Source: Terramyces sp. JEL0728 (taxonomy: Eukaryota; Chytridiomycota; Chytridiomycetes; Rhizophydiales; Terramycetaceae). From it: a stretch of DNA of 64,000 nucleotides. Positions 32,501-43,821 of this stretch are shown one piece after another. Position 1 is the first letter of the stretch. The number at the start of each line of letters is the position of its first letter. The DNA lies in the NCBI GenBank assembly GCA_027603945.1, contig JADIIU010000026.1, forward strand, positions 62,001 through 126,000. The letters are read 5' to 3'. A model generated the notes under the pieces. It worked only from the letters and a program-made list of their open reading frames with translations. It was not told the origin of the DNA and searched no databases. The position numbers and the translations under genes are program-made.

Positions 32501-34476
32501 TTTCTTTTAAATCCTGGAATGATGGCGTCTGGCTTTTCGTAAGCGCAAGTGCCTTTTTTAAATTGACAATATCAACCTCTGCTTGTTGCTGTCTTTCGAT
32601 GGCGAAATTGTTTGCAGCTTCTAATTCAGTAACTCTCTTCATGTACTCTTCTTCTTGCGCGACTGCTTCTGGCCCCAACTTGTGAGCCAGCTTTTCATTT
32701 TTCTTTGATGCCATTTCATAGTTGTATTGCAATTCCTGGTTCGAAATTTGTAATTTTCGGTGGGTTTCTTGGACATCTTCATGTTCCATTGTCACTCTTT
32801 TCAATTGCTCCTCCAAAAACGCATTCTTTTCCATCAATTCGTCAACTTCACTTCGAGTGGGGCCATCTAAAATTGTTGAAGCATTAGAAGCACGCTTTTT
32901 GATTATTTCCGCATATTCATTCTGCGCAGCAAGTTCTCCTTCCAACTCTTCGCACCGCATTCGATAACTGTCTGCAGTTTCATTCAATTCATCCAAACGA
33001 GCATATTCAGCCGTTATTTTTTCCTGCATCGCAATGCTTTCAGTTTCCAGTTGATCAATCGTGGTATACGCATCATTTAAATTATCCTCCATGACTTGGA
33101 GCTGGTTTCTAGTGTCTCCAAGAGTTTGTTCCAAGACTACCATCTGCTTTTCCAAATTCTTGTCGCCGCTGCCCTTTTTCCTTAGCTCTGACTTTAATGC
33201 CCTGATGTCTTCTTCAAGAGTCTTTTGAGCAGCCTCTGCAGCAATCCGGCCTTCTTGATTTCTTTTTGAAGCCCTGGCCCATTGAGATACCTTTGACTGT
33301 AAAACGGTATAGTCTTCAACTGTGTTTTTAAGTTGTGCTTCAAGCTCATTGATCCTCTCGCTTTCCAAGCTACCTACGTCTGCATTTCTATCTGTTAAAG
33401 TTCTGAGGTATGCGGCTTCTTCTTCAGCAACAGTGCGTTTTTTCTCCAAGACCAATAGCGAGGCTTCATGCTAAGTTAAATTCTCAACTACCTTCTCAAT
33501 ATCCGATTTTGCTTCATCTAACTGTGATTTGAGTTTCAAAAGAGATTCCAGCATCAATTTGTCTTGTTCCAAAGCTGAAGAGTTAGCAACCGACTTTTGA
33601 AAGTCGTTTACTGGGTCTTGTGATGATATTTTGCCATCTTTCATTGCAGATAACTCTGCTGTCAGCCAGTTTGTGTTGTGGTTTGCTTCACTAATTATCC
33701 TGTTCTTGATGTTAATTTCTGCGAGCATCTTTTTAGTGATTACAAGCAACTCTGGTTTAGTCTTGTTTTCCAATCCTTTCATTACTGCAGTTGCATTCCT
33801 TCCTTTTTCTTTGTCATCCAGCATTTGGTCGGAACCATTTGAAACTTTTGATCCATTTCTTGGAAGTTTCTCATCCTGTAGCGTGCCATTTATCTTTTCA
33901 TTGCTCGATTGACTCTGTTTAGACTCTGATACGCTCCTCATTGATAGTTGGCCAGCACTATCTATGGTAGGAGACTGAGCAGATGAATTTTTTCTTCCAG
34001 AATCCACACCTTTTTGCTGATAATCAAGGACAATCGGCGAAGCTTTTATTGGAATTTCTGCGGATGTGATGCTATAGCCCGGATCCAATGATGGTCTTTG
34101 TGGTTGCTTAACTTGACTTGGACCGTTTGACTGTGGAGGGCCTTGAGGAGGAGCGTTATATTGCTGTTGGGGAGGTCCAGTATATTGAGGTCGCTTTTGC
34201 TGTTCCAATTGCTGGTTTTGTTGCGCGGGTTGCTGTTTAAACTGCTGTCCGTTATTATAAGGCTGATTTTGTTGTTGATAATTAACTGACGAAGAACTGT
34301 CGTTCTGTTCATTCTGATATAACGATTTCGTTTTTTGCCGATAATCTAATTAAGCTGTGAATACCTGAAACCACGTCTGGAGGAACTCTGAATAGAGACG
34401 ACTGTCTAGGAGCAAATTTCGCTTGCGTAGGCGGTCTTTGTCCACTGGATTGATTATTATTGGGATATCCAGACAT
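29516..34476 (-). CDS. Giant coiled-coil protein with ERDAYDEL-centred repeats
   Basis: Four exons with introns of 19, 21 and 22 nt give 1632 residues. The first ~170 residues are Gln/Pro-rich and probably disordered; the rest is almost unbroken coiled coil. In the middle an irregular repeat of about 42-75 residues occurs at least seven times, each with exact ERDAYDEL followed by (T/A/N/S)E(K/R)(M/L)xxLxxEK and a spacer; two or three degenerate copies flank it. Such proteins act as golgin tethers, scaffold or flagellar-root parts; none can be chosen from the sequence. Confidence 0.85.
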
Positions 34477-34851
34477 TTTTTAATATCAAGTAAATTCACA
34501 GAACGCTTTTGGAAAGGTCAAAGTGGCGTTTGTAGAGCCAAACTCAAGCAATCAACGAGAAAACAGGATTAATACAAGAGTAGGAATGTGCGATTGATTG
34601 CTCCCCGCGATAAAGAAGGGGTGGCCAACAGTGCTTCCATCCCGCGGGGATCGTATTTCTAAAAGTAAGCGTTGTGCTCATATAAAACGTCATAATTATC
34701 GAACGAGTAGATTGCGCAATGATAACGCTGGCGTAAGAGGGCTATTGAATGTTCCTGCAATGGCTGTTAAACAACGCTCAGATTTTAAAGTTACACAAAC
34801 TGTTGGATCACTACATTTTATTCAATCTTCTTCATTGCATTCTTTATCCAA
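34477..34851. other. Intergenic region with a GC-rich hairpin
   Basis: 375 nt between the coiled-coil gene start and the kinase stop codon. Arms TCCCCGCG (34602-34609) and CGCGGGGA (34643-34650) can form an 8-bp stem with a 33-nt loop, unusual in this AT-rich DNA. A plus-strand open frame at 34598-34855 has no ATG at its start and no recognisable content. A small RNA gene is possible but unproven. Confidence 0.4.
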
Positions 34852-36736
34852 TTAATCATCTTTTTCTTCTTTTTGCCAGACACCTTTGTTAACAAATCTT
34901 ACATCGTCTTCGGAGCTGCTCCAGAGTGGGATTATTCCAGTGTCTTCCAGATCCCGTTCAAGCTCTTCCTGGTGCAATTGCAGCAAGAACGGAACCATGG
35001 TAGTATCACATGGAATGTCATTGTCTTTTGTGTTGGTAGAAACCGAGTTGTTTGTATCTTGGTAGATTTTAATGTTACTCTCTGCGGAATTTAACGGCTG
35101 TTGAACATATGAAAGCGTCCATGGATGCACTTGAATCTTTTCAATCGCTAGTCTCTGGTCTGGATCTTTTTGTAGAATTTCTAGTTTCAGGTAAATAGTA
35201 CTGGAAATCAAATCTTGGCACTCCAAAGGTATATCCTTTGGCATTTCGTAATCTCCTTTAATAATCTTTTCGTGCAAGTCAATAACATTTTCTTCATCTG
35301 CAAATTCAAATGGCAGCCTTCCAGAGACCATATTGTAAAGAACGACGCCGGCTGCCCAAATATCCACTAAATTAGCTAAGCCTACCCTTGGTTCCATCAA
35401 ACCCGGTTTCAGACTCATCTTTAAGCACTTCTGGTGGGACAAACTGGTGGGTTCCGGCAAATGTTTGTGAAAACATTGCTTTGTCGTCATAGAAATCATA
35501 GCACTAGCTTAATGTGCGACATACCTCGGCAATTCCAAAATCTGTGATTTTGATCACTCCATCAGTGGTAATCAAAAGGTTTCCAGGCTTGATATCGCGA
35601 TCTACGTTAACTTTGCGTACGTATGACTTTTTGAGAATGCAGGTATTCAAGACCGTCTATGGTTTGTGTAAAATATCAAAAGATTTAACAAGAGATTACC
35701 TGTGGGATTCAGCTATCGTTAGTTGGTGGTTTGGAGCGTGATCCAGCAGAGTTTGCAGAGAACAGGCGCAAAACTCCATAATAATATACCATTTGAGAAT
35801 TTTTACATCTTTTTCTTCTTCTGTGCCGTCTTCAAAGATCCATACAATTGGTTCTTCTTCGATTGTCAAAAACCAGGGGAAAATCCCTGCCTTTCCTTCA
35901 TTATCTTCCACTTTTGCAAATACATCCACCAGGGTAACAATATTTTTATGCTTTAGCCTTCTTAAAAGCTTGATTTCACGTATCACTGTGTCTACCATCT
36001 TTTTAACTCGCTTCTTTGGCAGAATCTTTATAGCGATTCTTTGCAAAGAATCGGCACACAGTCCCTCTTTCACTTTACCAAACGCACCTTTCCCTATTTT
36101 CCCCCCTACCAAGTGAGGTCCGAGCATCTTGATTTGTGTTTGTTTCGTTTCCCAAACAATTTCATTGGAATCAATTTTCTGAATAAAGTTGCACGATGAA
36201 TGCCGCTGCTGGAGCATTAGGTAGTCCAAATACTCTGAATTAATTGCTGGTTGTGGTATTTCGTCTACGGCCAGGTTTGGAGCAGATTCTCTGATTTGAT
36301 TGAGCTTTTTAAGTGATATTAGCGATACAGGTCTTGCAAAAGATTCACCAGACTTGTTCAGGTTGTTTATCGACGGCTTGCTGGTGTTTATCGACGGTTT
36401 GCTGGACGAATTAGTCCTATCTATGGCATATTCAGCCAGTTGCAATATTGAAGTTCTATTTGCCATCATGCTATCCCGCGAGACAATCGAAACTGATTTT
36501 CTAGGATATAGTGAGATTATTGGTCTGTCTATAGATGTGTTGGACTCTCTGATTGATCTCATACTATCTCGTACCCTGAAACTTGCGCGTTTCGAGCCAT
36601 CCGTGTTGCTTATATTTGGTTGAGATTTCAAGGATGCCACATTTTTGTCACTCTGTAATGAATTTGAACTCTTTTTCGAAGAGTTGTCATTTCCAAGCGC
36701 ATCCATCGATCTTGCAGTTTCGACCTTGATGTCCAT
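34852..36736 (-). CDS. LKB1/STK11-like serine/threonine kinase
   Basis: LKB1-type kinases activate AMPK-family kinases in energy sensing and polarity. Five exons give 600 residues. The first ~200 are Ser-rich and disordered. Kinase domain about 205-480: glycine loop [18 protein letters not shown]-equivalent [43 protein letters not shown], catalytic VIHRDIKPGN, DFG motif [11 protein letters not shown] region FVPPEVLKD, then [13 protein letters not shown]. The tail [11 protein letters not shown] matches the segment after the LKB1 kinase domain. Introns: 19, 21 and 19 nt, plus a 23-nt one (35677-35699) that appears to end in TG, not AG. Confidence 0.85.
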
Positions 36737-37066
36737 CTCTCGTGGTATTTACAAGTCGCGTTTCTAAAAGGATAAAAATTTTATTTGCTATATACTGCGA
36801 TATGGTATTATCCCTGACGATCCTCAATAAATTATCTTTTTAATTTTGGCTGTTGGAAGGAGGTGCTTATAATTTCTACGCAGCCCACAAACAAAATCGA
36901 ATTTCCACGATTGCCTCTATTGCATTATTTAGTAATTTTGCGGTTTGTTTCCTCCATGTCTATCCCATTTCACTCGTGGCGTCAATTGTTGATCAATTGT
37001 TGGGTGGATTTTTTCTTCTGCCAATTTGTATCATCAGCAATTGTACAGTTACAACTCAATTGAATC
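36737..37066. other. Divergent intergenic region, kinase / Pumilio
   Basis: 330 AT-rich nt between two divergent start codons, presumably carrying both promoters. No specific site recognised. Confidence 0.6.
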
Positions 37067-39603
37067 ATGGATCAACAACAATTTTTCACCCCAAAAGCCA
37101 AAAATCAACAACCAAAAGGACAGGTAACTCGTTGTAACGCCAGCTAGCAGCAATGCTTCAATCTAAAGGCGGGTGGGATGATTTCTCATCTACTGGCCAG
37201 GATATTAATCGCTCATCCAGTGCTCCACCATCACAATTAATCATGCAGGATAATGTAAATTACTTTCTAATGTAGAATTTTGCCGTAATTTCTAAATAAT
37301 ATAGGATTTTGAAGAAGATGACTTGCGCAACAATCCTGAATACGCCAAATATTATCACCAAAACTCAAGATTGCAACCGCGAATGCAACCACCAAATTAT
37401 GCACCTGCTCAAAGTTGGCAACTTTGGGCACCGCCTGGTATGAGCAAGACGGATAATTTTGCAGGATATGAAAAGACTCAGGTAACTATTGCGTTTATCC
37501 AGTCACCTACATTGTTTGCGCCAAACGCCGTCAATTCTGCTTCGAAAATGAACCCTAGTTGGGGAACAAATTCACCATTACGGGGGATTCCTAATCAAGA
37601 GATGATGAATTCACCACTTAGACAAAACTTGACAGATTTAGACACTGAACAGTACCCAAGAGCGTCTTCAGTTTTGTCAAGACCAAAATCATCAAATCAA
37701 AACTTTATCGACCATTATGACACTCAAGAAGATGAAATAAGAATGACTGCATTGCTCAACGCTGCGCTTGATTCCCAGGATAACGTATTTGCGTCTCCCA
37801 TCCCAAGAGCTGCATCTACGCCACCTACCCGTCTGCAATTTGCCCCTTCAAAGAGGGAGCCAACTGCTCAAGAGATTATTTATGGAATACAGAATATGGA
37901 TGTCAAGGTAATACGTTTATAATAAGCAGGACGAGCCTCCCGTTGTTAATCGTTCAAGAACTCCAATATCACGTCATTTCCCAGATGGTCCTACCAGTGC
38001 TGCAAAAACAAACTTTTCTGATGCATTTAGCCCAAGCTATAATGCTGCAAACATTGGCGATAGAAAAGGTTCAAACAGACTTTTCGAGCACGACAGCAAT
38101 TTCTTTCCAAATCGTCCAGCTAGTGCTCAAGGAAGATTTTCCAATCCAAACTCCCCAGCTCGCGGAGCACCTCCAGGCTTAGTGGACAGCGACAAAGCAA
38201 ATGATGTTTTGTTGGACCCAGCTATGGCCCAAGCATTAGCTGCACTGAGTGCTGCAGGCAATCTTTCTCCACTACAAATTCAACAAATCCAAATGCAATT
38301 AAGATTAACACAAAATACTAATAATTCCAACCAATGGGAAAAAAGCAATTCACATCAACAGCCAACCAGACAAGAATCCCATTCAAGAAGAGATGGCTAC
38401 CAAAGTGCAACGGCCACTAGCCCCACGCGCAATCGTATGGATACCTCTCCCACCTCGAATCACGATAGTTCGCCAAACAGCAGATCAGCATTATTGGAAG
38501 ATTTCAGAAACAACAAAAACAAAAAGTATGAATTAAAGGTACTTGTGGTTAATGTCAGGATATTGCTGGAAGCGTGGTTGAATTTAGTGGTGATCAACAC
38601 GGCTCTAGATTTATTCAACAAAAACTAGAAACAGCTACCAACGATGAAAAGCAAATGGTATTCGAAGAAATATTACCGCATGCATTGCAGTTGACCACAG
38701 ATGTATTTGGAAACTATGTAATTCAAAAGTTTTTTGAACACGGTAATGCCCAACAGAAAGAAGAACTCGCTTCCAAAATGGAAGGAAATATCCTTAATTT
38801 ATCTCTTCAAATGTATGGCTGCCGTGTCGTTCAAAAGGTATTTTCCGTTAATTTCAGGCGTTTGAATACGTTTCTCATGAACTGCAATCCATCTTAATCA
38901 AAGAGTTGGAAGGAAATGTACTGAAGTGTGTCAAAGATCAAAATGGAAACCATGTCATCCAAAAGGCAGTGGAGAGAGTTGATCCTGACCACATCAGGTT
39001 CATTATTGATGCGTTCCATGGCCAAGTCTATGCCTTGGCTACACATCCATATGGCTGCAGAGTTATCCAGAGAATTTTTGAACACTGTAGCGATGAAGAA
39101 ACAGTAACGAGGCTTTAATGATAGGAACCATTATTAGAAGAGCTGCATCGCTATGCGATTAGTCTTATCCAAGACCAATACGGAAATTACGTAATTCAGC
39201 ATATATTAGAAAAGGGAAAACCCAAGGACAAACAATTTGTAATCTCTAAAGTAAAGGGCCATGTGTTAAACATGTCCAAGCACAAATTCGCTTCAAATGT
39301 TGTAGAAAAATGTGTATCATACGGATCTCCCCAAGACCGCCAAGAAATAATTGACGAAGTAATCCACACAAAGCAGGATGGAACAACTCCATTATACACG
39401 ATGATGAAGGATCAATTCGCCAATTACGTTGTACAAAAGTTATTGGACGTTGCTACTGAAAACCAAAAATTAATTTTGGTAACAAAGATTAAACCCCAAC
39501 TACCATCGTTAAAAAAGTACACTTATGGTAAGCATCTAATTTCAAGTAAGTCCCACTAATATTAGAAGTTGAAAAGTATATCGTACAATATCAAATTGAA
39601 TAA
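37067..39603 (+). CDS. Pumilio (PUF) RNA-binding protein
   Basis: Binds UGUA-type elements in mRNA 3' ends to control decay or translation. Ten exons, including a 9-nt one, give 784 residues. The N-terminal half is Asn/Gln/Pro-rich. The Pumilio homology domain fills about the last 330 residues with eight repeats: [97 protein letters not shown], closing with YGKHLISKVEKY after the last 20-nt intron. The arrangement matches the Pumilio/Puf3 class. An AATAAA lies at the stop codon. Confidence 0.93.
37276..37284 (+). other. 9-nt microexon in the Pumilio gene
   Basis: AATTTTGCC sits between a 21-nt intron (37255-37275) and a 20-nt intron (37285-37304), both GTA..TAG. Keeping or skipping it leaves the frame intact, adding Asn-Phe-Ala. 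Confidence 0.55.
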
Positions 39604-39685
39604 ATAAAGTGTTTCTATATCCTTTTGCGAGATTATAGCAGCTTGATGCGGACTACCGCACACAAATTAGTCTACAAGGATATAT

Positions 39686-41130
39686 TTATTTAGCCAGCCG
39701 TTTTGCTTCACTCGCCAATTCGGCACAAATATTCATTCCATCACTGCTAATGCCATACCCCTGACAGTTCCGTAGCAGTTTATATACACTAGGCAAACAC
39801 TTCAAGTCTTTCTTGTCGCTATAATACAGACATTTTTGAATCAATAGTAAATCTGTACCAGAAACGTAATCTTTTAGTCTATTTAGGAGAGATACTAGGT
39901 TTTCAAACTTTGATTTATCTTGCAGGTTCAAAATGGCCTGACGCAGTGATTGGTTCACTTTGCTCCAGTCACTGGGTTAACATATGTTACTTTACAAGAC
40001 CTTCTTCAAGAATGCTTTGAAACCCATCCAATTCTGACACGCTGTTCACCACCGACCGTGTACATTTGAGTAACTGCATGATGTTATTGATATTGCTTTC
40101 TTTGATCAATTTGCTGGTGGTTATTATTTGTGAGTTGAGGCTCTTTGTGCTTGATTCTATTTTTCCAATATCGAAATTGATTTTCGCATTCGATATGAGC
40201 GACAGTCTAGTCATATATCTTATTAGTACTATATACCTAGATACTCTATATATTTCGACCGACGCAAACAAAACGTTAAGAAAAGATTCGACAATTGCGT
40301 CCTGTGGTTTTATATTTGACAGCAGGGTATACACTATCTCTGTGCATTCCTTTTCTTTAATAGATGGTGACAATTCTGCGGGTATCAAAGGATAGTTTGG
40401 CGCCGGTGGATCTCGTTAGTTTCTTGTTACCATTCTCTGCAAGGTAATTCCGCAGCTTCTTTATCCATACTTCCTGATCTTTTTCCTGCTCTGGTTGTAG
40501 ATATTCCAACGGCGGCCATGTCAGTGGGTTGAAATCGATTTTAGTTGTAGAATTACCTATTTTAAATACATTCAGTTGATTCATATTCGCAAGATATTTC
40601 GGCAGCATTTGTATTCTATTCCTCGATATCGATAGTACTTTTAAATTTATCAGGTTTCCAAATTCTGTTGGAAATTTCTTGATTTTGTTTTTCGAAATAT
40701 CCAGAACTTCCAGTGATTGTAAATCGCCAAGCTATATTAATTCAGAGTACCGCTGAGGGAAACTCTCGCAGTGAATTTGACCGAAGATTTAAATATCGCA
40801 AGTTTACAAGAGCTTTCAATTCGATCGGCAACGAAAGAAGTCTATTATTATTGAGTCCAAGTCTTTTATTACAATCCTGTTACCTAAATGAAAATGAAAC
40901 TACCTTTCAAGCGTTACCAGTTTATTTATCTCTGGGGGCAAATGCACCAAATTCCTGTTCGCAAGGTTGAAATTTGTAGTTTTCTTATCACATTCCAGCT
41001 GAATTAAATCCAGTATGTCCAACTCTTCCGTATTTGAATTGTATGAGAATGACCTAAAGTGCTGTCGTGCTGGTGAAGTTGGCTGGAGTGAGTTTGTTCT
41101 TTGATGCATTCGCGAAAAATGAAACCGCAT
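39686..41130 (-). CDS. SOG2: SOG2-like leucine-rich-repeat protein of the RAM pathway
   Basis: In fungi SOG2 binds the Cbk1-kinase-activating module that controls polarity and cell separation. Five introns or intron groups leave about 448 residues. The N-terminal third has four to five LRRs: LVHLPPEINKLVTLER, LGLNNNRLLSLPIELKALV, LEVLDISKNKIKKFPTEFG, then LPKYLANMNQLNVFKI and NPLTWPP, the typical SOG2 LRR ending. The C-terminal half is helical with DWSKVNQSLRQAILNL. One intron is a 41-nt double unit (40863-40903), and a 21-nt intron-like piece (40536-40556) appears to be translated. Confidence 0.75.
40863..40903 (-). other. 41-nt intron made of two abutting modules (20 + 21 nt)
   Basis: On the coding strand 40903-40884 (GTAG..TTAG) is followed directly by 40883-40863 (GTAAC..AAAG). 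Removing both joins LVTLER to LGLNNNRLLSL, restoring the LRR phase. Confidence 0.8.
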
Positions 41131-41273
41131 TTCAAGGCTGTGGAGCACCAGTCTGTTATTGAGACTGCAGCGGTTATGATTTCAGCGATGCAAGTTAAAT
41201 TGTTTATTCTGTGTAGTGCTGGCTACATATTCGTAGCAGTCAGTGGTGGGGAAAAGGAGCACAAGATATAACT

Positions 41274-41765
41274 TTATTGAATGAGCTTTTGAATCGGCCC
41301 TCTACGCATTTTCAAACTGCGGTCATACCAGCGGATATAATAAACCAAAAACATTCCAAGCAACTCCTGGCCCGTCAATATAATAATAATAATCACTCTT
41401 TCAACTGTAAAAAAGTCTTTGAAATTAGCATCTGAGATAATATTTCTAAAGTATACTGCTTCTTGGTTGGCAAAGGCGGTGGAAAATGCAATCCCAAGCA
41501 CAATTCCCGCATTAGCAACCATCCCAATAGCAATCGCAAACGAGAGTATAATCAGTTGGTTAAAAAATGTGCAAACGATTCCAACTGCGCAAATTGAAAG
41601 CTTTAGTATTGCAAGTGTCAATAGTGCTGTTTCATGTGGATTTGCGATAGTCGATCTGATTGCTGTGATTGAGACTAATGAAAAAATGGTATATAGGATT
41701 AGTTGGTGGTTCAATTTCATTAGTGAATCTGGCTTGGATGCTCTTTTATAACAATGGGCTTGCAT
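41274..41765 (-). CDS. Small four-pass membrane protein, unknown
   Basis: A single exon of 163 residues with four hydrophobic stretches: LILYTIFSLVSITAI, LTLAILKLSICAVGIVCTFF, IILSFAIAIGMVANAGIVLG and VIIIIILTGQELLGMFLVYY, ending in a basic tail. It lies just downstream of the 7TM array on the same strand, with 42 nt to the next gene. Not clearly homologous to the array. Function unknown. Confidence 0.6.
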   Translation of the reverse strand: MQAHCYKRASKPDSLMKLNHQLILYTIFSLVSITAIRSTIANPHETALLTLAILKLSICAVGIVCTFFNQLIILSFAIAIGMVANAGIVLGIAFSTAFANQEAVYFRNIISDANFKDFFTVERVIIIIILTGQELLGMFLVYYIRWYDRSLKMRRGPIQKLIQ

Positions 41766-41806
41766 TGAGCCTCAATGATGAAACTATGCGCAATGGAAAT
41801 GTTTAT

Positions 41807-42746
41807 TCAATTGATAGAGTGCAAGTGTCCTGGAATCTTGGGGTTCTCATCCGAACGCCGTTTCGATCCTTTCAGCACCTCCGTGTCATCTTCGTGATTC
41901 CCTTTCTTTTTGACTTTGGATTTGGCTGACGAGTGCATCACATCTTTTTTTGCAAACAGCTCCAGCAAGATATAATATAACTTAAGAAACACTAGCACGT
42001 GGATTGCCATTGGTTGGCACAATAGCACATCTAGTTTGAGGATCTCCAAGTGACTTTCAGGATCGTCGTTGTCAATACTCGCGATATATGCAGCCACCCA
42101 ACCGAAATACGAGACACCACAGATAAACAATGCGAGGAACATCAGTGCGGATTTGCATTTAGCATTGATATACTCCAGCTGCCTCCTGTTTGACTTTCTT
42201 TTGGATATCTTGTAGATACCAGCAATCATTACCGAGATATATATAATGTTGTAGACAACTTCCAGCGTTGCTGCAACGGGAGATCCCCACTTGTACCACA
42301 TTGGCAAGAATCCTGGCTCTTCAGAGCTCGTAAACAGCAAATCTTTGCACGTTCTACCTATGTCAAATACAGTTACTTCCAGTGAAAAGCACGTATACGA
42401 CAAACACTGTAATTTTAGTACCATTCAGTCTGTTTTTTGTCAATACTGGAAATAGTGGTTGATAACACTGCACCAACTCGGTACCAACCATCACTGAAAT
42501 CATGGTGAACAACCAAACACACAAATTGATTAGCCACATTATGATATTACTCTCTACGGAAACTAATATAATTGCCAGTATATCAATGATTATGAATAGC
42601 GAGGCAAATATGATCATGAAATACTGCACCAAGTGATACTGGCGCGTGCCATTGAAATAAATGACTGTTACGATAAGAGCGACAAACAGCAATATTCCTA
42701 TCGGGCAACATATATATACTAGCTGGTTGATTTTTGAAGTATCCAT
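41807..42746 (-). CDS. 7TM-like protein, paralogue 1 of the tandem array
   Basis: Two exons with a 19-nt intron near residue 128 give 306 residues. Family landmarks: LVYICCPIGILLFVALIV, TELVQCYQPLFPVLT, TCKDLLFTSSEE, WGSPVAATLEVVYN, YKISKRKSNRRQLEYINAKC and LKLYYILLELFAKKD. It is the most diverged member (WGSP for YGNP) and the only one with no ACGTCA core in the 50 nt upstream of its start. The charged C-terminal tail of about 45 residues is the longest in the array. Confidence 0.85.
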
Positions 42747-42865
42747 CAGAGTTTGAAATCAAGTTTTTTCTATGAACAATCAGGATTGTACTTTGAACAA
42801 TGCTGCAGGGACTATTACAAGAACTTTGCTACATCATTTTGAATATCATGTCGCAAGGCAGGTGC

Positions 42866-43776
42866 TTATTTATTAACGATAGTAGCCATTTTAGTATTAG
42901 AATCTTCACAAACGACCAGCTTGCCTACCGAGTTGGTGGTGGACCAAATTTCTTTCTTTGCAAATATTTCCAAAAGCAGGTAGTACAGCTTTAGGTAGAT
43001 GAAAATCATAAGCGCCATTGGCTGAAGCAGCAATATATCTAGTTTCAAGACGAATCGATGGATGAAGGGATCTTCCCGATCTAATTGTGCTACCAGAATT
43101 GCAACTCCGCCCATGTACAGCACCAATAAAGCAAACACAATCAAGAACATGTTCCCAAGCGAATATTTTGCCTTGATAAACTCTATCTGTCTACTGCTTG
43201 ATTTCTTGCTTGAGAACCTGTATATCCCCCAAAACATGAAAATCAACGACCCAATATTGAAAATGACTTGCGCAACAGACAGTACCGGGTTTCCATACCT
43301 GTTCCAGACCGCAAAAAAGTTGTTTTGTTGAATGCTCGTGTAGAGCAAGTCCTTCACAGCCCTACCTAAAATTAGCTGATCTTACATCCATTCGCAAGCA
43401 TATAAATTGTAACGACGAGGAACTTCAATAGCCGCATCCGGGGGTTTGTCAGTGACGGGAATAGCGGTTGGTACAATTGGATTAATTCGCATGCTATCAA
43501 TAAACATATCAATGTGAATAACCAAATAATAAAGTTGATCATCCACATAACCACGGTGCTATTAGCAGTCACCAGTGCAATTGTAAGTGTGTTGTTGGTA
43601 ATCTGCAATCCAATTACTGTGAATGTGTAGTAGTGCATCAACAGAATCTTACGCGATCCATTCTGTCGGATAATAAAGTAGAAATCCAAAAGGTAAAATA
43701 TAATTCCTATTGGGCAAATTATATATATTAGTTGGTTCAGTAGTGAATCTGCGGCACTGTCTATAATGAATACCAT
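42866..43776 (-). CDS. 7TM-like protein, paralogue 2 of the tandem array
   Basis: Two exons with a 20-nt intron give 296 residues. Seven hydrophobic segments can be placed, for example LIYIICPIGIIFYLLDFYFI, MWMINFIIWLFTLICLLIAC and LIFMFWGIYRFSSKKSS at the end of the fifth. Landmarks ELIQLYQPLFPSLT, KDLLYTSIQQNNFF, YGNPVL and LDILLLQPMALMIFIYLKLY are present. The intron sits at the same place as in paralogues 1, 3 and 6, between the fourth segment and the KDLLYTS motif. Confidence 0.87.
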
Positions 43777-43794
43777 TGAGTGAAAAGTTAAAAG

Positions 43795-43800
43795 ACGTCA
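43795..43800. promoter_or_regulatory. ACGTCA box upstream of 7TM gene
   Basis: CRE-type core 18 nt upstream of the ATG at 43776, in the context GACGTCAT. Confidence 0.4.
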
Positions 43801-43821
43801 TAGCAGTTGATTACACTAGCT

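Noticed and set aside
30020..32967. Plus-strand open frames opposite the coiled-coil gene
   Set aside because: They are antisense shadows: the opposite strand of Glu/Lys/Gln-rich codons gives Phe/Ser/Leu-rich frames without motifs.
35677..35719. 43-nt GT..AG intron in the kinase gene
   Set aside because: Using the later AG shifts the frame and destroys the [13 protein letters not shown] segment conserved in LKB1 kinases.
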